This document shows positions 48,299 through 60,500 of a DNA stretch of 64,000 nucleotides, piece after piece. Position numbers and translations under genes: made by a program. Under the pieces are notes generated by a model, which worked only from the letters and a program-made list of their open reading frames with translations, did not search any database and was not told where the DNA came from. The first letter of the stretch is position 1. Each line of letters opens with the position of its first letter. The stretch is from assembly GCA_020543525.1 (NCBI GenBank), contig JAHYIO010000036.1, positions 1,488,001 through 1,552,000 on the forward strand, given 5' to 3'. This DNA comes from Coriolopsis trogii. Taxonomy: Eukaryota; Basidiomycota; Agaricomycetes; Polyporales; Polyporaceae.

Positions 48299-51200
48299 AT
48301 GGCTTTGCACGCTCTCCCCTCGCCATCCAGCGGCGACAGCCACTCTCCGTCTCCCGACCTTCCCTCCGTCGACGCGTCCCCCGTCTCGTCCACGACCTCG
48401 CTCTACGTCCAGCCCTCGGACGAAGCGGACCCGTCCCTCCAGCGGACTTCGACGGGCACCCCGACGCGCGCCATGTCTGATTTGACGCGTTCCTCCTCTT
48501 CCGGAAAGGGCGGCTGCTGGTACGCGTCTCTCCCTCTTCCCCTGCCCTTCCTCCGCCACCGTCCTCCTAGCCTCCTCTACCCTGGCCCATCGCTGACGTC
48601 CTCTCCCTCCCTCGGTGCGCATTCGTCACAGGACGTGCCGTGTGCGACGAAAGGTGAGCATCATCCCGCAGTCCGTCGTCTCCGTGATATATTGTTGCTA
48701 CTGCTTCCGCATTTGCTGATGCTCATCGTCTCTTTCTCCGCGCCCCCCATTCCCCCCTTGCCGTCCCCAGAAATGCGACGAAGAACGCGAGGGCGACTCG
48801 TGCAAGACATGCCTCCGCCTCCGCATAAAGTGCCTCGGCTGGGGGCCCAAGCGGCCCGACTGGATGCGGGTGCGTCTATCCCCTCGCGACAAATGTCGCG
48901 CCACCGCACAGGCGGGACGTGCTGATCACTCTTCTCTCTCTGCGCCTTCCCCCCCTTCGTACCGCACGTTCACACCGAACGTCAATCGCTGTCGCCACCG
49001 CCCCCTCCCACATACCACATACCGCACATCAGGACAAGGAAAAGGTCGCCCAGTACAAGGCCAGCATCAAGGACCAGCTCTCGCGCATGGGCCTCATCCG
49101 CGGCCAGCCCCGACAGCCTTGGCACGCTACCGGCCTCGCGAGCTCCCAGCCCCCGACGCCAGGCGTCGCAGGCCCTGGACCCCAGACGACCCTTCGCCGG
49201 AGCATGAGTGCGCGCGAGACGTACAGCGCGCACCGGCGTGACTCGGGCTATATGTCTGCCGCACCCTATCACGTTCCCAACATGACAAACTCGATGTCAG
49301 GTAAGAATCCCTTCCCTCCTCTCCCTCCGTTCTACGCAATCTTTGCGGCATAATCAGCGGCTCAGTGCGCGTTCTCTGTGGCTTGCCGTCGGTGTCTGAT
49401 GCTATCTGCGACTTCCGTCATCGGCTGCGAGGCCGCTGCTTCTCCTCGTCCCCTGCGCCACCCCACGCACGAGCATTCCTCGCAATGTGCGACGCGACCG
49501 AGGAAGTCGACGAGCACGAGGACACAGGCTCCCGGACGCATACGTGCACAGAGACGTAACTTTGTCGGCATGACCGCTTGCTGACCGCAGCTTCCTGCAG
49601 ATGCCGACTGGGTCCCCCATAACCTCCCCTCCTCGTCCCGCCACCACAGCCGCTCTCAGCACTCCCACCACGGCCAGATACACCACCACCAGGGCGTGTC
49701 GCCCATGATCCCAAACCCGCTCCTCTCGACGCCGTCGAACGAGGCCATGCACGGGTACGGCTTCCCCTCCCCGCCGCTGTCGATATCCGGCCACGACGAC
49801 CTACCGTACTCGAACTACCATCCCGCCGGCCAGGGCATGGCGGGCATGTCGATATCTGCCCCAGCACCACCCGCTCCGACACCGGCACCGCCAATGCCGT
49901 CGGGAATCACTCAAGACGAATACATTGCATATTTCTTCAGGTCCGTGCGGGACCTGACATATGTCGTCGCGGGCGAGGGTATAAACAATGTCCTACTTCC
50001 TGTGAGTGTGATAAGAGCCCGAGCCTACCGTGTTTGTTTGTTCCTTGTCCGCGTGTGCGCGACTGGTAGATCCGTGCAGCCAATGTTGTCCGTGACGGAC
50101 GACCACCAGTTACGGCCCCGTCCATGCGATGCCCGACGTCCCTCCTCGAGGCTTGTCGGGTCAGGATGGGACGCACAACGGTGAACGAGCATTCCTGGAC
50201 ACGCGTGGCACACTCTCACGAAGAACAGTCGCTGACCGTCGTGTCCCTTTCCACAGTTTGTGCAATCCGAGCCCGACGGCGCCGTTGCCCTCTCGCTCTG
50301 CGCCCTCGCCGCGCTCCACCACGCCCGCGCCCGGATGGCGCAGAGCCCGCAGCCGATCTTCGAAGACCCGGACGCGGAGACGTCCGTGCCGCGCCAGTTC
50401 TACAACCGCGCGCTCATGCGCCTCCTGCACGGCCCGCAGACGAACGGGCTCGGGCAGTACTCGGACGCGGACGCGGTCACGGCCGTGCAGCTCATCGCCT
50501 ACTCCCTCCTCGCGGGCGGCTCGACGGACTGGCAGACCCCGCTCGACTGCGCGTGCGAGTGGCTGTCGCAGACGGGCATCTACAACGAGGAGAACCCGAG
50601 GGCGGCGTTACTGAAGATGTCTGCCCCGGCGCGGTTCGCGGCCAAGGCGACGATAGTGCGTGCTTCTTCCCTTCGTCTGGGGACACAGGACTGATGGCCG
50701 TGCCTACCTACCAGTATGTCGACATCTTTGCGAGCATCACGCTCATGCAGCCGCCCCGCTACCTGTCGCTCTACAAGCGACTCTTTGGCCCGGGCTTCTA
50801 CGGCGGCCGGAACAACCTGGCGACGGCGAACGGCACCAACAACAACAACAACAACGCAGAGTCGGAGCTGCGCATGACCTCGTTCTCGGGATGTCCGGAC
50901 GAGGCCTTGCTGGCGATCGCCGAGATCTCCGCGCTCGCGAGCTGGAAGGCGCAGGAGCAGCGGAACGGGAGCCTGAGCGTGCGCGAGCTCATCCGCCGGG
51001 GCGACATCATCGAGAAGGAGCTCCGGGAGCGTGCGAGTGCGTACGCGGGGAGCGTGAAGCGCGAGGCCGACTTTGACGGGCCGGCCGGAGGAGGCTTGTC
51101 GTCGTTGGACGTCGGGGGTGCGACGCCTGCGGGACTGCCGATGGCGGCGTCGATGCAGATGTCGGCACTGCCTGGGATGTCGGGCGCGCGGGTGCGGTCG

Positions 51201-51691
51201 GGGTCGCCGGAGGACTCGGAGAGGCAAATCATTGGGGAGATGTTCCGCGAGGCGGCGGTACTGTACTTGCATACCGTGCTCAGCGAGTCGTCGCCAGGTA
51301 AGCACACGCTCACCGTTGGCCTTGCCTTCCCCGAGCTCACATTCCCCTCCCACCCTCTCTTGCAGGCGTGCCGGAGATCATCCACAGCGTGGACCAGATG
51401 CTGAAGCTGCTGAACCAGCTGACGCCGTCGCCGCTGGACCGGAGCCTGGTCTTCCCGCTCTTCCTGACGGGCTGCATGACGGACAACCAGATGATGCGGG
51501 AGGTGATCAAGCACCGGTTCTTCATGCAGGACGCGACCGTCGGCTACATCCTCCTCGCGCAGACGGTCATGGACGAGGTGTGGACGACGCGGGCGCAGGC
51601 GGTGAGCATGACCCGGCCTGGGGACCGGCCTGTGATCGCGGACTGGCGACAGAGCCTGACGATGCCGTGGGCGCGCCTTATCCTCGTATGA
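48299..51691 (+). CDS. Zn2Cys6 transcription factor with Fungal_trans_2-like domain (copy 2)
   Basis: Eight exons (48299-48519, 48632-48653, 48771-48869, 49033-49300, 49601-50001, 50257-50655, 50715-51297, 51366-51691) encode 772 residues. The zinc cluster uses Cys73, 76, 83, 92, 95 and 102 (CWTCRVRRKKC...CKTCLRLRIKC). It is spread over three exons, the middle one a 22-nt microexon carrying TCRVRRK. GWGPKRPDWMR, a short helix (KVAQYKASIKDQL) and a Ser/His/Pro-rich linker follow. The helical C-terminal region (about residue 290 onward, YIAYFFRSVRDLTYVV) matches copy 1 in layout, for example LLAIAEISALASWK against VLAIAEISNLAHWK and REAAVLYLHTVLS against RASAKVYLHTVLS. A nuclear regulator of unknown targets is expected. 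The frame is also open upstream to 48068, and an internal Met59 (48473), closer to the zinc cluster, is another possible start. It contains a poly-Asn run absent from copy 1. Confidence 0.9.
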
Positions 51692-52937
51692 ACCCCTTGA
51701 GCCCTCTCGCCCCTCCCCCCACCTCTGCCTCTGCCTCTGCCTCCGCTGCCTGCTTTACGACGCCCCACCCACATCGGTTCCGGAATACAGCCTATGCTGG
51801 GAACGAACGTACCTGTACGGACCCATATAATCTCCTTTTAGTTCGCGTTTCTGTTTTGGTCCTTGTCCCTGTCTCTCCTCTCCATCTGCTCCGATGCTAC
51901 GATACCCTGGCGGGGTGATATACCCGTCGCTGTCGGAAGCGTGTATATGGTCGTGATCTATGTAATCGCTTGGATAAAACTCTTGTGTCTCTATACGTCG
52001 AATAGTTTATATGGAATATAACGCACCCGTGTATCCCTTGTTCCCAAAGTGCTGGTGTGGAGGCGATGCAAAGGCTGCAGATCAGGTGTGAAAAAAAGAC
52101 TCGACTGCATTCCAGGGGCTGCTCGGATCAGAGATGGTCCGAGGCGCGGCGGCTTGCGTGCGTGGTCTGGTCGGTGAGGATGGGAGCATGGAATGGCGAG
52201 GGTTGCAGGGTGCAGGGAGCGCTGGTTCCCTTTATATGTGCGCTGGAGAGCGAGGGTGGATCGGAAAGAACGGTGCGCCGAGGGTAGAGGATCGCAAAGG
52301 AACCGTCGTCGAACGCGTGCTCGGCAGGACGGAGTGAATGTGGGCGCTTGATGAGGGAGGAGCGGATCAGAGATTGACTAGACGGGGCGGCTGATGCGCG
52401 GGCGCGGGCGCGCGCTGGGGCACTGGCAGAGCGCGCTGCTGAAGCGAATGCGAAGCTGGGAGAGAGGGTGTGTGAGACGTGCGCATACAGGGAGATCGGC
52501 GTTGGTAGAGGCATTGGATGTGATTGGGATTTGTGCAGGAGGAGGAGATGAGGTTAGGATGGAAATGACAGGATGTGGAGTTGGATGGGACGTAGTACGT
52601 ACTGTGCTGATCAGGCGCGTAATGTACGGCGCAGTAGCTTGGGGATGGTGGATGTGCATAGTCCTTTGCGGGCATGGTGGTGGCGTGGGGGGAGGTTGCG
52701 CGAGAGTAGTGCGAGAGTTGAACCCATTTTCTGAGATGCTGAGGGCGAGCAGAGGGAGGCGAAAGCGAGAGGACGGGCGGGGGCAGATGGGGGGGAGTGT
52801 GGAGGGAGTGAGTATGCATACAGCCGTATTTACCGATCGACCGGGGTATGGGCAGCCAATGGCCTGCGGGCGCTCTGGTCGGCTATCGGTGATAGTCGTG
52901 CGGCGGTTAGCCGGGGCAGGAAGGTCAATGAACCCCG

Positions 52938-52968
<31 letters not shown>

Positions 52969-53653
52969 GTCGCCGTCTGCCCGCGTTGTGTGCTCGCGAT
53001 GTGGGGATGGTGGAGGCAGCGCACAAGCCAGACGGTCGCGCCAGCCTTGCGATTCTTATGCGACGCACGACCGCGCTCAGGCGGCCTTGATCTGCTTAGC
53101 CTCGCCGCGCTCGTCCTGCGCGCTGCCCGCCCATCTGTCCTTATTCCGTACTTCGCCTTCTCGTGCGTGCATATGCCCTCTGCGCCCGTACCCATCTCAT
53201 TCTGCGCTTACGCGTTCCATCCCGATCCCCCTCGCCTGCGCTCCCATGTATGTCGCTCGCGTATGTCGGTGCGTCTTCGCTAGTCCTACACATGTACGCG
53301 CTACTTGTCCCAATGCGCCCGGACGTGACATTGCACGCTATGGCGCTCCCATCCCAGATCTCAATCTCCTTCTCCTGTCAGCGCCCACTTCCTCAACGGT
53401 CGACCTTGTTCTCGCTCGAAGTCTGTTCAGGCCGAGCCTTCCTTCCTTTCCTTGTACTTTCCCTGCCTCCTGGTCTCAGCTGCCCATTCTTGACTCTCGT
53501 CACCTGAAAACCATCGGCATCCGCTCACTGCCCATGGCGTCTCACATCCAGTTTCGATGTCTGAGGTCTCCTGGAAGCTGACTCGCATTGTGCTCGTCGT
53601 CACTCATCGAAACTGATTTAAGCATTACCTCCCTCGGAACTCATGGTGAGCGC
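51692..53653. other. 3' region of the second regulator and intergenic DNA
   Basis: The first few hundred bases should be 3' UTR. A 395-codon plus frame (52394-53581) overlaps minus frames of 128-150 codons. It has a poly-Ser run from a simple repeat and no domain, and is not accepted. A TATA-like ATATAAAGG on the minus strand near 52231-52239 has no supported gene after it. Confidence 0.5.
52941..52972. repeat. Simple CGTCCT/CGT repeat
   Basis: A tandem CGTCCT hexamer repeat followed by CGTCGT. It encodes poly-Ser on the plus strand and explains the long open frame there. Confidence 0.7.
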
Positions 53654-54760
53654 ATGAGCTCGGCCTCGAAAGACAGAACGCACGACGCCATGATTCCTTC
53701 TGAGACCGGGACGCCCGCGAGGCGTTGGAGGGCCGATCGCGCGCGAGCGCTGTGGGAGGACGACGCTCGGGCGCAGGTCTTCTCCCATTCATACACCCTC
53801 GCTTGTCGCGATCGTGTCTCGTATGTTCTCACATCCCTCAGCGTCTTCCGTCCCTCTGACGTCAACGTTTCAACTTTCGACATTGTCACCGACGGACCGA
53901 TGTCTCGCGCGGCGGACGTCGTGCTCACGCATGTCCTCACGGTGTTGTGGCCCGCCATTGTCGGCCGTACCACGGTCACTGTCAGGGCGGGCGGTGACAC
54001 CGAAGTACTCACTGACAGTCCGCGGGCTCGGCTTAGGTATCATCCTCCGGCCATATGCATGCCATGCACAGGCAGGAAGACCTGGGATCAGTGACGCTGC
54101 CACTCCAGTACCAAACAGACCTGTGGCACGCGGCGCGCTCGAGACCAGTTCGCTCGTCGACGCGCTCCGCGCTCAGACGCTAACATAGACTTGCGTTCGT
54201 CCGTGCACCTTGCAGAGTGGTGCTCCTGGCCATGGTCGCCCTCAGCGTACCATGACTTTCTCGCTAGCCATGGCCCGCCCGTACATGTATGCTCCAGATC
54301 CAAAACGTGTGGTACCGTCCGAACCACGACTCGGTTCTCTCCTCTCTGACTCCGAGTTGACCGAAGACCTCGTCGGCGGTCTGCACGGTATAGTGCTCGG
54401 GCTCAATCGAACGACAGACGTCGACGAAGCGAGGCACGCTCCGCCCTGTGCCTCGCTTCGTGTGGCGCCTGTGTACTCGAACGATCGTGTCGAGCTCGAA
54501 TACCTCTTCCTCCGAAATCGCTGACTCCTGACTCGGAGAGAGAGACATTGCCAGGTGCACGTTTGTGGAGCGTCCACGCGAAGCAGGTCTACCGTCTACG
54601 TGTCTCACGCGGGTCGTCAAGTGACGCTCGATGCGTCTACCTGGCTCCCATGGCCAGCCTCGGGGTAGGAACGGCGCCGAGTCTTCTCGGAATCATGTTC
54701 TGGGTCAGCTCCGGACCTGAAGGCAGGTGGGCCGAAGCCACAATCGAATACCGCGTGTGA
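53654..54760 (+). CDS. Probable coding region or decayed gene, unresolved
   Basis: From ATG 53654 a frame stays open to a donor at 54036/54037 (127 codons) with good plus-strand codon use (RRWRADRARALWEDDARAQV, then NVSTFDIVTDGPMSRAADVV). Downstream, different plus frames look coding in turn: QEDLGSVTLPLQYQTDLWHA after 54070, PYMYAPDPKRVVPSEP or IQNVWYRPNHDSVL near 54290, and VYRLRVSRGSSSDARCVYLA near 54590. No single splice path joins them all, which suggests either missed introns or frameshifts in a dying gene. The minus strand at 54264-54620 is also strikingly open (SEEEVFELDTIVRVHRRH). No domain is recognised and the strand is only probable. Confidence 0.35.
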
Positions 54761-56092
54761 TTACAAGCTCGCGTTTCTCCAAGTCCGCGCGTACGAGAAC
54801 GTCCAACTTTCAACATATACGTGTACGTGAGGCTCCCCCGGGCCTTCCCAACTTTCCTACCTCCTCAGCTTCCACACATAACTCCAAGGTCCGGCGGCTC
54901 GTATGCATGTGAGTCGAGGCGATGCAATGCTCGTCCACATCTTCGGGACCTGTCCCGTGCCGTGCCGTGTCTCCGAACCCACCCTCCTTGTGGTCTGATA
55001 CATTGCGAGAAAGTCCGCCGTTAGGTCGCATCTACGGTCTCACACTCACGGACCTGGGAAAGCAGCAGGCCTTGCGTCCATGTTCCCTGCATGGTCTACC
55101 CACGAGCCAAAGAAGAAGCGTGCGCACCAGACCAGCGCTGCAATGCGCAATGGGCAGTGCTCTTCTTGTGTATATGGTTCAAGACCGCGAGGCGAGCGAG
55201 AAGCTCAAGCTTGAGGTAGGTCGTGCCGAGTCGAGTCGAGTCGAGGAACCGGATCCTACCTGGGCTGCTTCGAATTTGTTTTGCATCCGGCCTGGGGAAG
55301 ACGCCCTCAAGCAACCCGTCGGACAGTCCGAGGCAGCAAACATCACGGAGCCTTCCACTACACCAGGAGAGTGGATTAGAGTCCGGACGTACACCCAGGA
55401 TCCAGGTCTGTCGACCAATGCTCTCGTTTGCCAGACGACTTACTCGGTTCATCTGCGCAGAAAGCGAGGGATCGGATTGGATTGGGTCCGGTAGCCGACA
55501 GCATAGCGGGGGAGTCCAAGCAAGCATGCATATGCATGGAAAGCCTCGAGAGAGAGAGGGTAAGCGCCTATTGTACAGGGTCCAACGAGCCACCGATGCG
55601 TAGTTGTACATGTACATGATGGGGGGAACGAGCTACCGAGAAGAGACCAATGCAAGATATGATATGTCCTATCCAGAGAGACAGAGTCGATGCTGAAGAA
55701 AAGGGAACGCAAATCCAAAGAGAGAAAAACTGGGTGAGGGAACGAGACGTGTCTGTCCAAAGGAGGGTGAGGATGGTCATCAAGCGTACATACGCATAGG
55801 ATACATGTCATAGTCGTAGCCAAACGGGACGCAAGACTGGTGTGTGGGGGACCCTTTTTGTAAGATGTCGCCGGGGAACGAATAAAGAGGCAGTCGTGCA
55901 CGTCGTCATCTCCACCGGAACAATCGGTGCAGTCGGTTCTCGGGCCTACCCCCAGCAAACGAACACGATGCGCGAACGGATCTGGGGGTAATTGGGGATG
56001 GGGTTGGGGGTTGGGGGATCGCTGCAGCAAGGCGAGGGATGTAACGTACTCAGCAGTAGCCGAACCACGATGGGTCGAGGCTCGCGCTGACG
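54761..56092. other. Intergenic region before the minus-strand J-protein
   Basis: A 190-codon plus frame (54922-55494) and a 173-codon minus frame overlap. The plus frame has a coding-like end (TTPGEWIRVRTYTQDPGLST) but no partner exon. The right part should include the 3' UTR of the J-protein gene, which is read from the other strand. Confidence 0.4.
55227..55246. repeat. GAGTC pentamer repeat
   Basis: Three to four tandem copies of the pentamer GAGTC. Short and of no clear function. Confidence 0.6.
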
Positions 56093-58081
56093 TTATACCT
56101 GGAAGCGGAGGTGCATTGCGTCCTTGAGGGTCTGCCAGCGCGATCGCTGCATCTTGTCGGACTCCGGGAAGACAAAGTCCCACCTGGGGGCGCGGGAGGG
56201 GTCAGTCAATAGGTCCTGTTACTCGAGCGGGACCCCAGCATGAGGCAGAAGCGAGCACAGACAGACTACAGTGCCGTCACGCGAGAAAGAAGGGGGCGAC
56301 GAAGGATGGGTGCGAGGACGGAACGGAACGGAGCTCGCGCATGCCGAGAAGACATTGACATCTGGGCGCACTCACCGGATGACCAGGTCCCCCTTCCCCA
56401 CCACCTTGCCGTTCTTGCGGATGGGCATCCCCGCGCCGTATATCCGCGTCCCGTCCGCGGCCTCGACGAGCGTGCGCGGGATCGGAAGGATGTACTCCTC
56501 GCCGTCCATGCCGAGCACGTACACCTCGTCGTCATCCGGCTCTCCCTCGGGCCCGTCGCCGCGCTTGTGGTGGCGCCATCGCCCGAAGCCAAACTTGTGC
56601 AGTCCCGCGCCTCCGCCGCCACTCCCGTCGCCGTGTCCGAGCACGCTGTCGTCGTCCCCGTAGAGGTCGCAAGGGGGATAAGGTCGCGAGTGCGCGTCGG
56701 CCCAGGGGACGCGCACGGGAAGGATCAAGTCGTCGCCTGCGCGCGAGAAGCGGGGATGGGGGGCCTGTTCGACAACGAAGACGATGTCTTGGAAGGTGCC
56801 GTCGGGGCGCTGGTTGCCCACCCCCGGAACGCGAATGCGCGTGCCGTTCCGCCAGCCGGGCGCGACTTGCACGTCGATCTGCACGGTCTGGGGCTTGCTC
56901 TTGGTGGGTTCCTTGTGCGCTTCGGAAGGAGTGCTGCAGAGGTGGCGCGTGATGCGGTAGCGTTGCTTCGAACCGTAGTAGAGGTCTTCCAGCGTGAGGT
57001 GGAGGGGAAAGATCCAGTCTTTCGAAGAGGACGAGAGGGGCTTCGGAGCGCGAAGCGGTTTGAGGGGCGTCCCAAGATCTATGAACTCGTAATCGTCCTC
57101 TCCGAGCGAGGCCTTCTTCCTCTTGCTGTTGTGATGGTGATGTCTGTGCTTGTGGTCGTGAAGCGACCTACGATCCCGTCCCAGAGGGTACACATCGATC
57201 ATGTGAGCACATTCGCGCAGTTAGATACGTTCGATAAGACGCACCCTTCGTCTGATGACGCATCGGAATCGGAGTCGCTGTGAAGGGTAGATGCTTTGAA
57301 TGGCCGCGGTGACTTTGGCACAGCACTCGAGGCGTGAGATGGTTTGTGCTGGGGGTGGGAACGCTCCGTACGGGCTGGTGATGGATCGCGATCACCGGGT
57401 CGACGCGTCTTCGCCCTTGGACGCGTTTCGGGCTTCTGGCTGTCTCCATCCGTGCGCTTCGAAGTGTGCTTGTCGGAGGGCTTGTCGCGGGATGAAGTCC
57501 GAACATCCGAATGCTTCTTGGACGGTGAGTCGGTAGCCTTGGAAGGGCGCGCTTTCGCGGAATTAGAAGGGGATGTCTCGGTGGAGGGTTTCGCAGTAGT
57601 GTCCGTCGCGTGCGAGGAGCGTGACGATGACGATGATTTCGATGAAGATGAATGTGCGCTCGGCGTCGAGCTGGACGACGTTGAGGCACTGGGCGCGGAA
57701 CTAGCCCAGAACGGCCGGCGAGTAGACGAGCTCTCCTCATCCTTGTGCGGCTTTCTATGCTTGTTGCGCTTTTTACACTCTTCTACAAGAGCCTTATAGG
57801 CATCGTTGACCTACAGCGGCGTTCAAAAGGAACGTCTCGCTGGCAGGTCGATGACTACGCACCTCAATAAACTTCTCTTTCGCCTCCTCAGGTTCCGCAT
57901 TATGACGGTCGGGATGCCATCGAAGAGCCTCCAGGCTCTGTGAGCGTGAGTTCCTAGCTCAAGGGCGGGAACAACTCACAAGTTTCTTGTAAGCTGCCCT
58001 AACGGCCTCCTCGTTGAGATCGTCGAGCTGGAGACCTAGCGTCTCAAGATGCTTGGTAACGTCTGTTGCGGATGCAGGCAT
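56093..58081 (-). CDS. Divergent type B J-domain protein with Ser/His-rich linker
   Basis: Five exons (58081-57980, 57937-57863, 57810-57245, 57167-56376, 56183-56093) encode about 541 residues with matching phases. The N-terminus is an abbreviated J domain (LGLQLDDLNEEAVRAAYKKL) with HPD at residues 42-44 (LRWHPDRHNAEPEEAKEKF), so Hsp70 stimulation should be intact. A linker of about 180 residues rich in Ser, Lys, Arg, Thr and Pro follows, then a His-rich stretch (HDHKHRHHHH). The substrate-binding region resembles DnaJ C-terminal domains (LHLTLEDLYYGSKQRYRI; VAPGWRNGTRIRVPG; GAGMPIRKNGK; RWDFVFPES) but has an acidic and Gly-rich insertion in the second barrel. There is no zinc finger and no typical Gly/Phe region. 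Likely a cytosolic or nuclear Hsp70 co-chaperone with a special client range; the linker role is unknown. Confidence 0.88.
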
Positions 58082-60203
58082 GGCGCGCAAGCAGGGGTAT
58101 AGGTACAGACAATGTTGGCTACAATGGTGGTCGCGGGGAGAAAAAGTGAGAGAAAAATAGTGGGGAATATAGGAGGACGTTATTCGCTTAGGAGCAGTCT
58201 CGACCTCCCTCGCTCGGTTATATGGTCTTTTGAGTAATGCAAAACGCGGTCGGCGTGGCAGGGCATCCGGATCTACTCCCTCTGGATGGTACTGTGACGA
58301 TTGCGAGTGGCACCGGACAAAAGCAGATATGCGGCCCTTACCGGAGAAGCCTCGTGGACGACACGCCTCATGAATGGCACACCCGAAACGGCGCAGACGA
58401 TGATCACGGCTGTTAGCTTGCTCGCACAAAGAGCCCTTTCATGGTATGGCTCGAGCCCACCGCAATATGTGATGTATGCTCAGAATCTGCCGACATCGAG
58501 GAGAGGGCCTTGGGCCGAAACCCAGCATACGGTGGTAGCGAACGGCCTCTGGTTGCTGTGACGTGCCTGCTGGCGAACATGCGTCGCGTTAAGCGGTGCC
58601 GAGCCTGTGAAAGAGGATCAAAACGCACGAATGACTTCAAGGATATCCAGAAAACAGCACCTTATGTGCTTCCACAACGAGGATTGCCGTGCGCGCCGTG
58701 CAGCAGCGGTTCGCGCACAAATCATCTGGGTTGTGATTCTGAGCATGCACATAGAAGTTGGCCTTGCGATTAGACAAAGAGGCCTATGGTATCCCATAGA
58801 CGATCAAGCTAGGGGTATAAGTGACGCGCAGGCTAAAGCACCGAGCATGATGCGAGCATGATACGGAAGTATGAACTGGAAGTCATTAGACGAGAGGATT
58901 GTCTCTACTCAAGAAGGTAGACGAAGTCCAAGCACGCCTGAGTCCGAGTCTGGCTATCTCCGGAGACGGTACGGCCCGAGCTCCCCTTTTGGCAAGTGCT
59001 GTTGTGCGCTCGTCGCCGCCGGTGACAGACTTTGTTCCTCCCACCACCCGCGCATACATGCAGCCCAATCCATGCGTATATCTAACCAGACGTGCAGCAC
59101 GACGACCTGAAGTGTTTTGGCTGTTTTACACCGCTTCATAGCTGTGGAGCTATCAAAGCCATAACAACACAGCGCATCCTGGCACACGTAAAGCAAGCCC
59201 TCGAGTCTGGCATCCGCGCGGTGATGTGTTACATGCTTCGTGCTGGCACAAAGACAACACGGTGCGCAGAATGCTAGCCTTCTTTCAGGTCTCAGAGGGG
59301 CCCAGTCCTCTATCAGACCGCGCCAGCCACGTTAAGGCATCACCTCCTTCGGCATCCCTAGACACCAATATGAGAGCTTTCGCCCCTAGCCCAGTTTGTA
59401 TGGAAACAGCATGCCCTGCTTAGTAGCGGCTGCAGCTGCGGCTTCGAATGATCTTGGGCAGGGATTTCGCGGGATCGCACGAACTTGGGAGTAAGTTTTG
59501 CGATAAAGCCCAGCATCGGCATAAGGTGTGTTTGGCCACTCAAGCTGTAATGGATGTGAGGCGTTAACACTCGTTCCGCCAGTTTCCCAAGTATGAGCGT
59601 CCGGCGTCCTCAATGTTTCCTCAACGCGTTCGATCATGGTCGAGGGAGGGTCAAGGCAGGTGCGAATATCATTGCTTCTTCGTGGTGCGTGTTCCCCACC
59701 CTTCGTCCTCAAATGTACGGGCAGTACCCTCCCGTCTCCCGATCACGGCGAGGACCGTGTCAGGTCGACTTGCGTGTTCTCTGCAGCCTCCTTGCTTCGT
59801 ATCCCATACTCCCCTTCCCCCTAACTGCCGGTACAGTCCACAATCATAGTCTGCAGCATCAAGCATTGGAAGGCTCAGAGAGGATGCCGGTACTGGGCTT
59901 GGGAATTGGACGCAATCGGCCCCAACTTCTATTTGGTCCCAAGGCATGTACCATCACTTCCCTCATACCACGATGGTTCCACGACATCGCAGCGGCCCGT
60001 GTCGAACCCTTCAGACACCGATTGTCGCAACATTGACATCGAGGCTCGGCTTGCAGCACAAGGCTCCGACGAGGCGACGGCGACTGTCCGTTTTGGTGAC
60101 GCATTGTTGCATCTCGAGTTCAGCCCGCTACCATTTCATCAACATTCTCCTCCGCTTTCTCATCAGTGCAACCGGACATGAATACTAACGTGGAAATATC
60201 CGA

Positions 60204-60500
60204 GAGGTTGTGGTTAACGCAACGTAGGCCGCCTACATGTCAATGCTTCCCGAGATCCACAGTGCTGACCCCGCCTTACCAGCTGATCAAACAGAGGTAC
60301 ACTAGATCCTCATCGACTCATCCTTCGCGCTTCTCACGTTGACGAAGAACGCAACATCTGGCAAGCTGCGCTAACTGGAGTCGTCGATAAGCCAACTATT
60401 GGTCGACCGATATGCTCACATGCGTGAAGGAGTGTCAGGTGTATTGCTGCTTCCAATGATCGCACACTGGGGCGCGGAGGTACCAAGCAGTAGACCATGG
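60204..60500 (+). pseudogene. Decayed reading frame of unknown origin
   Basis: One plus frame reads AAYMSMLPEIHSADPALP, then LIDSSFALLTLTKNATSGKL, then LLVDRYAHMREGVSGVLLLP, interrupted by stops at 60225, 60303 and 60372. The pieces between stops have ordinary protein composition, which is unusual for chance frames here. No family is recognised. It may be an inact gene or transposon fragment, or unspliced exons whose junctions were not seen. Confidence 0.3.

Noticed and set aside
52394..53581. 395-codon plus-strand frame after the second regulator
   Set aside because: Contains a poly-Ser run from a simple repeat, mixes Gly/Arg- and Ser/Pro-rich parts, and has no domain; probably a composition effect.
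55449..56183. 244-codon minus frame over the end of the second J-protein gene
   Set aside because: Starts inside the last exon in another frame and runs into the 3' UTR; no domain.
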